IMG/VR virus record: IMGVR_UViG_3300030109_004767
Location: 1 to 46,779 of that record
Length of the DNA: 46,779 bases
Direction: 5' to 3' (one strand)
From: a virus
The position numbers were made by a program, and so were the translations under genes. Under the pieces are notes generated by a model, which searched no databases, had not been told where the DNA came from, and saw only the letters and a program-made list of their open reading frames with translations. Every line of letters starts with the position of its first letter. The stretch's first letter is position 1. Positions 40,762 through 46,779 of this stretch are shown in pieces.

Positions 40762-42110
40762 GGAAGTCCACCCCACTTGTCCTTCTCAGGCGTTCCGAAG
40801 TCATCGAATTGAGCTACATCGTTAGTGCTAGCTGACGGCTTTGGTGAAACTATTGATCGTAGAGGTAACGCATATACATTGAGACCATCCATGTTGTAAT
40901 TGATATCTCCTGTCTGGCTGACCCATGTCCTAGTCTGAATAACACACCATACTCTTGAGCCCTGCTGATAGTCATACCATCCATCGTCCTTCTTGACCTG
41001 ATGAGCGTGGTGGTCCTTGATATGAGCCTTGTTGAGATTCACCCATACTCCAGAGTTAGAAGGGTCTTCTCTTCTTAGATTCTGATTAGTCAGGACAATC
41101 GGGTGCTTTGAACCGCCCTCGGCATACTGGTCTTCCTTTCCATCGGAATTGATGTAGTCCACCTCTCCCATGACGGCAAATATAGGTCCAATCTCGCCAC
41201 CGTTGCGTAGGCTGATTTTGTTGTCAGCTTTATCGTGATAGTCCATGTAGTCCTCAAGAGCACACACAGGCATGAATTGAGCTATGAATTGATCAGGTTG
41301 GAACATTGCGTTCGCCTTTGTCAGATTACTCTGTGGAACCCAATCCAAACCATAGTTAGGGTCGATGTTACGAGCTTCTAAGATAGGTTCGTCTGAGCCC
41401 CAAGCGGTCCCCTTCTCGGCCTTGAACGATATTGGTACGTTCATGACAAGCTTTGTTTGTGCCGCATCGAAGGAACACTCAAGCACCATAGGAGTCTGTG
41501 GTCCTTCAACTAAGAAATTGTCCACCGTATTGACTACTACTACCCATCTCCTCTTCCAAAGGTATGCAACCTTCGGTCTTCGATCCTCTTTCAACATACA
41601 TACATAAGCAACGCCACTGTTAATCGGTATGGCCCAGTTGGGTGGGTTTTCTTGTGAACCCGCCTCTACGTGTAGTCTACTATCGTCTCCTGCCACGGCA
41701 ACCCAGTTACCACTGTCAAAATAAACACGGCCTATTGCGATTGTTCTGTCATTGTGCATCATCCCGAACTTCAAAGCATTGCCCAGATTAATTTCTGCTG
41801 CGTCCCTAGCCTTCTCTCTTTGTTGCCTCATATTATCATTAAGACCTAGATATCCTACGATCATGCCGACCCAAGTATCACCAGAGCCACCACCACTGCC
41901 ACCTCTACGAGCTGACGCGGCGTAATATTGCCTAAATACATCTAATTTATCATCGCTAGGCCAGCCCTTGAGAGTTTCTCCTCTGGCCTTCCATAAATCA
42001 CCCAATGAGGTCTTTAGCCATTCTTCAAACCCGGCCTCTACCTCTTTCTGGGTGACTCCTCTTTCTTCCGCTGTCTTCTTCAATTCATCTTTGTACGTCA
42101 TTCTCATCAT
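40758..42110 (-). CDS. Candidate ssDNA-binding/replication protein
   Basis: I do not firmly recognise this 450-residue protein. It has a helical charged N-terminus (YKDELKKTAEERGVTQKEVE), a Gly/Ser linker (RRGGSGGGSG), then a long beta-rich region with aromatic residues (GRVYFDSGNWVAVAGDD, YLWKRRWVVVVNTVD, GSRVWCVIQTRTWVSQTG). An acidic short tail carries aromatic residues (NDVAQFDDFGTPEKDKWGG). That is the layout of RPA-like or phage SSB proteins, whose tails recruit partners. It is encoded directly upstream of Sak4, with stop-start overlap (ATGA), the usual position for an SSB. It may thus protect ssDNA and load Sak4. Confidence in the function is low. ATG 42101 is an alternative start. Confidence 0.4.
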   Translation of the reverse strand: MMRMTYKDELKKTAEERGVTQKEVEAGFEEWLKTSLGDLWKARGETLKGWPSDDKLDVFRQYYAASARRGGSGGGSGDTWVGMIVGYLGLNDNMRQQREKARDAAEINLGNALKFGMMHNDRTIAIGRVYFDSGNWVAVAGDDSRLHVEAGSQENPPNWAIPINSGVAYVCMLKEDRRPKVAYLWKRRWVVVVNTVDNFLVEGPQTPMVLECSFDAAQTKLVMNVPISFKAEKGTAWGSDEPILEARNIDPNYGLDWVPQSNLTKANAMFQPDQFIAQFMPVCALEDYMDYHDKADNKISLRNGGEIGPIFAVMGEVDYINSDGKEDQYAEGGSKHPIVLTNQNLRREDPSNSGVWVNLNKAHIKDHHAHQVKKDDGWYDYQQGSRVWCVIQTRTWVSQTGDINYNMDGLNVYALPLRSIVSPKPSASTNDVAQFDDFGTPEKDKWGGLP

Positions 42111-42151
42111 TCCTCTACACTGGTGGGATAGCTACGATGGCCGTCTACCAC

Positions 42152-42523
42152 TTAAGCATTCATACGCAGAAGCTCTTCGATACTCTGTATTGTCGCCATT
42201 ACTTCATCATGGGTCTTCGGTTGGAATATCTGGCCGTTCAACAATCTTACATTTTCAATTCCTTTTGGCGTGGGCGACAAGTATTCTAATCCAGTAATTC
42301 CCTCTAGTATGATAGACATCTCCCTCCAACCAGAGTAAGTCCCTCTAACCTCAACACCCAACAACTCTAGTGCTCTCTTTATCGGGTCGTTCATTTTGAT
42401 AAACCATAGCTCCGGCCGAATGAGATAACCACATTTCCGTTCTTTCGTGAGCTGGCATTTTATTCCACCTCTCAAATGCGAAGCTAAAACAATCAAGTCC
42501 TTTTGGGATTCAGTTAATTCCAT
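42152..42523 (-). CDS. Hypothetical protein, possible DNA-binding fragment
   Basis: This 123-residue protein overlaps the end of the ligase-like gene by 10 bases. GGAGG lies just upstream of ATG 42523. The sequence has a positive segment (IKCQLTKERKCGYLIRPELWF), then KMNDPIKRALELLGVEVRGTY and ISIILEGITGLEYL-like hydrophobic stretches. The pattern of a repeat DPIKRALELLG recalls a half LAGLIDADG domain, but the characteristic motif and its acidic residues are absent, so I do not call it a homing endonuclease. Its conserved place between SSB and ligase-like genes suggests a replication accessory role. Confidence 0.5.
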   Translation of the reverse strand: MELTESQKDLIVLASHLRGGIKCQLTKERKCGYLIRPELWFIKMNDPIKRALELLGVEVRGTYSGWREMSIILEGITGLEYLSPTPKGIENVRLLNGQIFQPKTHDEVMATIQSIEELLRMNA

Positions 42524-43947
42524 CCGATCTCCTCCACCCCAATAACATCGGATATTCCAGAGCTAGGGCTTCCTTTCAGTATCGAACCAGAGATGTAAGG
42601 GCCAAAGTCCCCCCATCCAGAGGCGTCCATAGCAACCTCAACAAAACAGGGCACATCAATTTTTATTGATTCGCCCTCGGACATGGTCCAATCGGTTTCG
42701 ATATGGCGTTTGATGAATGCTTCAATTATGTGGTCCTGAGTTTGAAGCTCGCCCAAGGGGTAGTATCCCATTCCGTCTCTAGCAGATACTGTCCACACCA
42801 CGTATGGAGGAGCACCAGTTTGTGGTTGAACTACCTTACCTTCTGTCACTCTAAGGATTGTAGCTTTCTTCTCAGCTCTGACTAACACTACTTCATCGGG
42901 TATGTTCTCAAAGGTCAATATACCGTTAGGATTTCTCAATACTACAGGTTTATTGTTTGATATTTCTATGACAGTCAATGGGTCGTCGATCCTGTGTAAC
43001 TTCTTCAACGCCCATGGTGCCACGTTATCTTCGATTAGTTTTCTCCTACCTGCAAAGGACAGAGACAAATCCTCTGGGGATAATAAATCGACAATCAACA
43101 GGGGCGTGTCTCTCATTTCAGCATAATCACATAAGAAGATACCATTAGGGATTTTAGCAGAGTCCGCCCACCTCAATATTTCATCGTCATCTTCGGGTAG
43201 CTCTCCGCCGGATGCCGTAAATCCAATTGATACATTTTCCTTTCTATTTATGTGAATCGATACCCATGACCCCTCAACGGGCTCTACGAAACATGCACCG
43301 AAAGGCACGGACGCTAAGTCTGACATGTATGCCGGAGCAGGTATTACCATGCTCCAACCTATTCTCGGTCTGATCGCCTGAAACTCAAACTGTCCGGCCG
43401 AAAAAAGAATTGCGGTTCTTTTCAGTCCCATGAGATTTACAGCTGACCTGACGTGATGAAACAAGTGCCCATTTGCCATGGACAGTGCATTCAGAATATC
43501 TTTTCTTCTAGCTGGCCCTCCCTTTTTACTCAGTCTCATAAGAAATACTTTCAAATCTCTGCGGTTCATTTTGAGAAATAGGGGATACATCAGTCTCGCC
43601 CTAGTCTCATTATCAATATCCGAAAGAATGCTTTCGAGACGCATGTGTGCGGAGGGCAGGGAGATGTCCGTGACTTCTGTCTCGCTCAAACCAGCTAACA
43701 AATGAATGACATCGGGGTTTTCTGTGACTTCGGAAGGATAAGCTCCTGTCAGTAGAAAATAAATCTCTCTGAGGTCCTCATCCCCTAACCGTGTGGCAGA
43801 TGAAGGGGGATAGAAAAAATGAACGACGGGCCACTGGTTGTCTGATGAGCCCACCAGATTGTTCGCAATATATTCGGAACGCTTTCTAGCTTTGCCGATG
43901 ACTCTCCATGTTTCGGCTACTGATCGGAAGCTTAGCACTCGCCTCAC
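42514..43947 (-). CDS. ATP-dependent DNA-ligase-like protein, probably without the catalytic lysine
   Basis: This 477-residue protein has the layout of archaeal ATP-dependent DNA ligases. An all-helical N-terminal part (about 1-185) includes LREIYFLLTGAYPSE and FLMRLSKKGGPARRKDILNALSMANG, like the DNA-ligase A N-domain. PRIGWSMVIPAP (194-205) resembles the stretch before the nucleotidyltransferase motif. Then CFVEPVEGSWVSIHI (219-233) aligns with the E-x-K-x-D-G-x-R-x-Q-x-H motif, but the lysine is replaced by Pro and Asp by Glu. The downstream LLIVDLLSPEDLSLSFAGRRKLIED (283-307) fits the ligase DLL...L..RR.LL segment. A C-terminal beta region could be the OB domain. If true, this is a catalytically dead ligase with a structural role. 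GTG 43947 or GTG 43938 starts it. Confidence 0.45.
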   Translation of the reverse strand: MRRVLSFRSVAETWRVIGKARKRSEYIANNLVGSSDNQWPVVHFFYPPSSATRLGDEDLREIYFLLTGAYPSEVTENPDVIHLLAGLSETEVTDISLPSAHMRLESILSDIDNETRARLMYPLFLKMNRRDLKVFLMRLSKKGGPARRKDILNALSMANGHLFHHVRSAVNLMGLKRTAILFSAGQFEFQAIRPRIGWSMVIPAPAYMSDLASVPFGACFVEPVEGSWVSIHINRKENVSIGFTASGGELPEDDDEILRWADSAKIPNGIFLCDYAEMRDTPLLIVDLLSPEDLSLSFAGRRKLIEDNVAPWALKKLHRIDDPLTVIEISNNKPVVLRNPNGILTFENIPDEVVLVRAEKKATILRVTEGKVVQPQTGAPPYVVWTVSARDGMGYYPLGELQTQDHIIEAFIKRHIETDWTMSEGESIKIDVPCFVEVAMDASGWGDFGPYISGSILKGSPSSGISDVIGVEEIGWN

Positions 43948-44321
43948 CTACACAATTCCTGATACAGGGGCATAATGTCCTCCTCCTTCCCCCCACATAT
44001 ATCGAGGATAGCCTCCTTACCTCTAGGGTCCTCCCACCAAGAGCCATATCTGCCATTCCAAGTCGCCGTCGGCCTCTTGATAACAGCTAGAGCTACAGCG
44101 TCCATTTCTGTTAAGCTCACACCAATACCCGCCATGCTCAACATCGCATAGCAACAGTCCATACATAGGTTGTAGTAAGCTCTCTTGGCGTATTTCCTGA
44201 CACGGGACCACAATTCACAAGACATGTCTCCTATGACCTCATGGTCACACAATATGCCACATATTTCTCGTATGATCGAATGATGATGAGCCTCGAAGTC
44301 CTCAATTGTCTCCCATTTCAT
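43944..44321 (-). CDS. Hypothetical protein with Cys/His cluster
   Basis: This is a 125-residue helical protein whose N-terminal region has FEAHHHSIIREICGILCDHEVIG, with several His and Cys, followed by CELW and NLCMDCCYAMLSMAGIG. The Cys/His pattern could bind a metal. I chose ATG 44321 since GGAGGG (44334-44329) lies 7 bases before it; the upstream ATG 44336 would have no such site. The stop overlaps the GTG of the ligase-like gene. The end (YGSWWEDPRGKEAILDICGGKE) is conserved-looking but unfamiliar. Function unknown. Confidence 0.55.
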   Translation of the reverse strand: MKWETIEDFEAHHHSIIREICGILCDHEVIGDMSCELWSRVRKYAKRAYYNLCMDCCYAMLSMAGIGVSLTEMDAVALAVIKRPTATWNGRYGSWWEDPRGKEAILDICGGKEEDIMPLYQELCR

Positions 44322-44601
44322 TCCATTCCCCTCCATCTACTAGCCATGCCTCATCATTTTCGACAAGGCCGATCAGCGTGTCTCTAAGTTTCTTGGTCTC
44401 CTCCTTCGTGAGGAAAATACCTACCTTTGTGTATCCAGTGTATCCTGTTTTACTTGGCATCACTCTAAACATTCTGAGATTTAGGATGCGGTCTCCGTAT
44501 GCGTTCGTTGTCGTGATATGTAACTCCTGACCCAGATGGCATGAAGCGTCCATGACGCTATGCACCTCCTGTTTGTAGTCGTGAGTCTTGGACACATTCA
44601 C
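44302..44601 (-). CDS. Hypothetical protein, possibly PC4-like
   Basis: This 99-residue protein starts at GTG 44601 or GTG 44595; AGAGGAGGA stands just before, which favours the second. It has a beta-rich core (LHITTTNAYGDRILNLRMFRV, then YTKVGIFLTKEETKKLRDTLIGLVENDEAW). The strand plus helix GIFLTKEETKKLRDTL resembles the end of the PC4/ssDNA-binding fold, but I do not see the rest. Its start overlaps the stop of the upstream gene (GAGTGA). No function is safe; a small DNA- or RNA-binding protein is a guess. Confidence 0.5.
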   Translation of the reverse strand: MNVSKTHDYKQEVHSVMDASCHLGQELHITTTNAYGDRILNLRMFRVMPSKTGYTGYTKVGIFLTKEETKKLRDTLIGLVENDEAWLVDGGEWNEMGDN

Positions 44602-45137
44602 TCCTCCTCTTTAATTCCTAGACGGCGTCTCATTTGCGTGGCCGAATCATCTACAACCACCCATGCGTCGGTCCATACACGATCAAAGCCTACCTTATTG
44701 CATGTCGGGCACATGGTGCCTTTACCGTCGCTCTTTTTGAGCTGAACATAATGTTCGCCCGCTCTGTAAGGCTCAGCTCTGATGATGGTGCCACAACGAG
44801 CACTGCACACGTCCACCTGCCCTATCATATGAGTAGGCCATTCGTCGATCACCTCTCCATGCCAATCACGAGCTAACTCAATATCCTCAGTAATGTCCCA
44901 ATTGAGGATGGTACCTACAGTAAGAACCCAGTCATGAGAATCGAATGCCGTGCTTCCAAATGCGTCTGGCGTGGGTGTAGAAAAATATAGCTCGGTTAAA
45001 GATAGGGCATTCTCAGAAGTCTTTGTGTAGACCCCTACTACCGGCAATATCCATTTGGCTCCTATTTTCAGAGAGCTCCAGAGCCTATCGCACCAGAGAA
45101 TCTGTTCTTGTGATATTGATACTTCTTCATCGGTCAA
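44598..45137 (-). CDS. Hypothetical protein with possible zinc-binding C-terminus
   Basis: This 179-residue protein starts at TTG 45137: GGAGGT lies 6 bases upstream, the best possible Shine-Dalgarno spacing, and no in-frame ATG is near. The first 110 residues look alpha/beta (WILPVVGVYTKTSENALSLTELYFSTPTP). Later there is DVCSARCGTIIRAEPY (C-x3-C) and GTMCPTCNKVGF (C-x2-C), which together could hold one zinc. It ends in KEEE, overlapping the next gene. No family is recognised. It is in a run of small zinc-binding genes at the promoter-proximal side of the replication operon, so it is probably an early protein acting on nucleic acid or host proteins. Confidence 0.55.
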   Translation of the reverse strand: MTDEEVSISQEQILWCDRLWSSLKIGAKWILPVVGVYTKTSENALSLTELYFSTPTPDAFGSTAFDSHDWVLTVGTILNWDITEDIELARDWHGEVIDEWPTHMIGQVDVCSARCGTIIRAEPYRAGEHYVQLKKSDGKGTMCPTCNKVGFDRVWTDAWVVVDDSATQMRRRLGIKEEE

Positions 45138-45285
45138 ACGTCCACCTCCTGCACATAGGGCACTGTAAAGTAGCCTTTTCCTTTTTAGAGACTATATCCC
45201 ATCGTGAATGTCCTCCAGTCATGTAAATCATTCTTCCATGCGGGTCTTTGCATCCATTCGGACAAGGCAATTTCTCCTGTATCAT
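45127..45285 (-). CDS. Small zinc-ribbon-like protein (52 residues)
   Basis: This 52-residue protein has PCPNGCKDPHGRM (C-x3-C) and LQCPMCRRWTF (CxxC), separated by a hairpin-like segment (YMTGGHSRWDIVSKKEKAT), so it should bind zinc. Its ATG (45285) lies within the stop region of the upstream gene (ATGA), and the ribosome-binding site of the downstream gene lies in its last codons. This nested arrangement supports a real gene. The function is unknown; nucleic-acid binding is likely from the fold. Confidence 0.6.
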   Translation of the reverse strand: MIQEKLPCPNGCKDPHGRMIYMTGGHSRWDIVSKKEKATLQCPMCRRWTFDR

Positions 45286-45602
45286 ACCCTTCCCTCTAAT
45301 TCCTCATCATCCAATGCGGATATTTCAGACAATAATCTCCTGCTACGGAACATACCCAAATGCCGATTGGCTGAGCTTCTTTCAGACTCGTAATAGAAAA
45401 GCCACTCCTCGGCTTGTTTGATCCTCGTATCGATGGTGTCTAATGCTCCAGCTCTTTCTACTCCTACCATGTCTTGATACTCATTACTGCCTAGCAAAGC
45501 ACCACGCTCCGCTCTGAGCTCTCGTATGATTTCAGACCATGGTTTAGATAGTGTCCTATATCGTCTTTCTATGTTATACGCCCTAATCCGTATGTCGGCC
45601 AT
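45282..45602 (-). CDS. Hypothetical coiled-coil protein
   Basis: This 106-residue protein is highly charged and helical, from RIRAYNIERRYRTLSKPW through IIRELRAERGALL to IDTRIKQAEEWLFYYESERSS, a likely coiled coil. ATG 45602 is preceded by in-frame TGA, so the start is fixed or later. The stop overlaps the ATG of the small zinc protein. An AAGGAGGA lies about 19 bases upstream, too far for a normal site. Function unknown. Confidence 0.55.
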   Translation of the reverse strand: MADIRIRAYNIERRYRTLSKPWSEIIRELRAERGALLGSNEYQDMVGVERAGALDTIDTRIKQAEEWLFYYESERSSANRHLGMFRSRRLLSEISALDDEELEGRV

Positions 45603-45637
45603 AATTCATCTAGGATCGGCGTCCTCCTTTTGAGGGT

Positions 45638-46360
45638 TCATTCCATATCCTCCAAAGAGATGGAGTTTCTATCGTCTATGGAATCACCGCCATCAGCTTC
45701 ACAAGCTAGACAGTGAAACGCCGGTTCTTGAAACTCATCAAGCACCAAAAAGCGAGGTATTACGGATGATGACCCGCACCAACCACATCTCCTCGCCCCC
45801 GGATAAAATGCGTGGGTTATCTGGTCGTATGCTCCATCATCTCCTCTTTTGGTATCTGGCCTGTAATCATCCCTGTACTCAATAAAGACCCAACCAGCAT
45901 CCTTTGCTCTCCTCTTGATCGGGTTAGCACGAGGGTCGTCATAGTCTACTTCCTCCCAGCATTTCTGTAAGACCGTATTAACGAATCCTAGCTCTCCCCA
46001 CTCACTGACAGCGGAATATGTGCTTCTTCTGTATTTGAATATCTGAGGAATCTCAACATCGGGTAAAACAGCGATCAGTGTAGTAACAACTGGTACGCTA
46101 GTATTAGTCCATGGCAAAGAGGTTGGAAACTCCGACTCCAGCCACTGGTCTATTTCCTCTCGTGACCATAAATCTCCATAACCTCCCAGCTTTGCCGTAA
46201 GAAACTCATCCTCTAGCTCCATTACATCATCAGGGTATCGATCAGGCGTCTTGAGTAGGGTTTGCTGACCTGTAACCATCGGACCCTCTCCTCTGAACCG
46301 ATAAAACTTGACACGGACTGGTTTTACCAGAGCTCTAGGGAACTGCACGTAATCATTCAT
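45638..46360 (-). CDS. Hypothetical protein with C-terminal zinc ribbon
   Basis: This is a 240-residue protein. A TTG at 46366 extends the frame, but GGAGGT lies 7 bases before ATG 46360, so that is the start. The N-terminal part has beta-strands and many acidic residues (PVRVKFYRFRGEGPM, DVMELEDEFLTAKLGG). The C-terminus carries RRCGWCGSSSV and FHCLACEADGG, two CxxC knuckles around a strand VIPRFLVLDEF, a zinc ribbon. The start overlaps the stop of a 22-codon ORF. No family recognised. The long N-terminal part could be a regulator domain whose ribbon binds nucleic acid. Confidence 0.55.
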   Translation of the reverse strand: MNDYVQFPRALVKPVRVKFYRFRGEGPMVTGQQTLLKTPDRYPDDVMELEDEFLTAKLGGYGDLWSREEIDQWLESEFPTSLPWTNTSVPVVTTLIAVLPDVEIPQIFKYRRSTYSAVSEWGELGFVNTVLQKCWEEVDYDDPRANPIKRRAKDAGWVFIEYRDDYRPDTKRGDDGAYDQITHAFYPGARRCGWCGSSSVIPRFLVLDEFQEPAFHCLACEADGGDSIDDRNSISLEDME

Positions 46361-46425
46361 ATCCAATACCTCCTACCTTGATTGTAATGTATCTCAAATG
46401 GTATCTCCATATAGAATACGTTCAT
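46357..46425 (-). CDS. 22-residue coupled mini-ORF
   Basis: This ORF fills the gap between two genes with TGATG at its start and ATGA at its end, so it could be translated by coupling. The peptide is aromatic-rich (contains FYMEIPFEIHYN). The next gene's GGAGGT lies within it. It could be a leader that controls the next gene or just spacer; evidence is only the arrangement. Confidence 0.35.
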   Translation of the reverse strand: MNVFYMEIPFEIHYNQGRRYWI

Positions 46426-46643
46426 CACGCAACACTCTCCTTTACTGCTGAAAAGTATCCGTCTTTGCCGTCAGGCCATATACAGAACAGAGCTCCGCCA
46501 CCGTTGCCCTCTGGGTCTCTGGAAGGATACACTCTCGTGCCGTCCTCAAACACCATGACAACCGTTGGATGAGCCCATCCCTCATGATCGGTCTCTTTCT
46601 TAGTCATCATCCTGACTTCGACCAGCTTCATCGGTAGCTTCAT
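46425..46643 (-). CDS. Small hypothetical protein (72 residues)
   Basis: This 72-residue protein begins MKLPMKLVEVRMMTKKETDHEGW and has a beta-rich middle (TVVMVFEDGTRVYPSRD), a Gly-rich turn and WPDGKDGYFSAV. ATG 46643 is adjacent to the stop of the previous ORF (46644), and its stop overlaps the mini-ORF start. The phrase VVMVFEDGTRVYPSRDPEGNGGG reads like small phage proteins of unknown use. Likely a real early gene; no function. Confidence 0.55.
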   Translation of the reverse strand: MKLPMKLVEVRMMTKKETDHEGWAHPTVVMVFEDGTRVYPSRDPEGNGGGALFCIWPDGKDGYFSAVKESVA

Positions 46644-46769
46644 TCAAACCATCTCCTTCAATTGCTTACACACTTCTTGTGAGCTTCCAATCAATCTAAT
46701 CTTTACTTCTTCACCGTTCTCTATAAGCCATTCCGTGGATTTGCCTTTATGTGCCTTGACTAGCACCAT
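46644..46769 (-). CDS. Small hypothetical protein at window edge (possibly partial)
   Basis: This short ORF of 41 residues from ATG 46769 ends at TGA next to the start of the following gene. The frame is open to the window edge (at least three more codons), so it may continue upstream. The sequence (VKAHKGKSTEWLIENGEEVK) is basic and helical at the N-terminus. Nothing more can be said. Confidence 0.4.
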   Translation of the reverse strand: MVLVKAHKGKSTEWLIENGEEVKIRLIGSSQEVCKQLKEMV

Positions 46770-46779
46770 CCTTGAGGGA

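Noticed and set aside
42152-42523. LAGLIDADG homing endonuclease fragment
   Set aside because: Only the spacing of hydrophobic residues is reminiscent; the motif and its acidic residue are missing.
1-46779. tRNA or rRNA genes
   Set aside because: I scanned the few non-coding gaps and saw no cloverleaf or rRNA-like sequence; gaps are too short for either.

Overview
This window looks like about 47 kb of the genome of a tailed double-stranded DNA virus (Caudoviricetes) that infects archaea. The best guess is a marine Marine Group II / Poseidoniales type host, as for the magroviruses; that host assignment is inference. The archaeal evidence is a group II chaperonin (thermosome), an archaeo-eukaryotic primase carrying a PriL-like iron-sulfur domain, and an XPF/Hef-type nuclease. 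No terminase, portal, capsid, DNA polymerase, integrase or tRNA gene is visible. Both ends of the window cut through coding sequence or run right up to it, so it is part of a larger genome.

Positions 1-30722, plus strand: a tail module in near-classical order. It starts with the 3' part of a giant repetitive fibre gene (1-5907). A small beta-rich protein follows, then two small related genes, each behind a copy of the same operator/TATA-like element. Next come the tail tube protein, a SAP-domain protein, the tail assembly chaperones G and GT (joined by a predicted -1 frameshift at a CCCTTTG slippery heptamer) and the tape measure protein. After these are a distal-tail-like protein, a 2188-residue LamG-flanked tail protein, a 2416-residue protein with a hub-like C-terminus, two smaller baseplate/fibre proteins, a zinc-ribbon protein and a cytosine-C5-methyltransferase-like protein. 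Most of these genes overlap start-to-stop (TGATG or TAATG), which implies translational coupling. Three giant tail proteins alone take up roughly 19.7 kb.

Positions 30719-46779, minus strand: an early/replication module, convergent with the tail module and overlapping it by 4 bp at the stop codons. From downstream to upstream it holds two cysteine-rich mini-proteins, a winged-helix protein, the thermosome, a degenerate DEDD-exonuclease-like protein, a P-loop helicase/ATPase, an XPF-type nuclease with HhH, small zinc proteins, and a fused PriS-PriL-like primase. Further upstream are a Cas4/RecB-like Fe-S nuclease, a PAPS-reductase-family protein, a Sak4/RecA-like ATPase, a candidate ssDNA-binding protein, a DNA-ligase-like protein that seems to lack the catalytic lysine, and a run of small, mostly zinc-binding, unknown genes. 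Together they suggest a compact replication/recombination system: primase, helicase and SSB candidates work with Sak4, Cas4-like and XPF activities, while the thermosome probably folds viral proteins.

Genes are very tightly packed. No gene-free stretch longer than 300 bases exists; the largest gaps hold the regulatory elements listed. Many starts are GTG or TTG and are decided by strong Shine-Dalgarno sequences (GGAGG, GGAGGTGA). At least two genes look leaderless.
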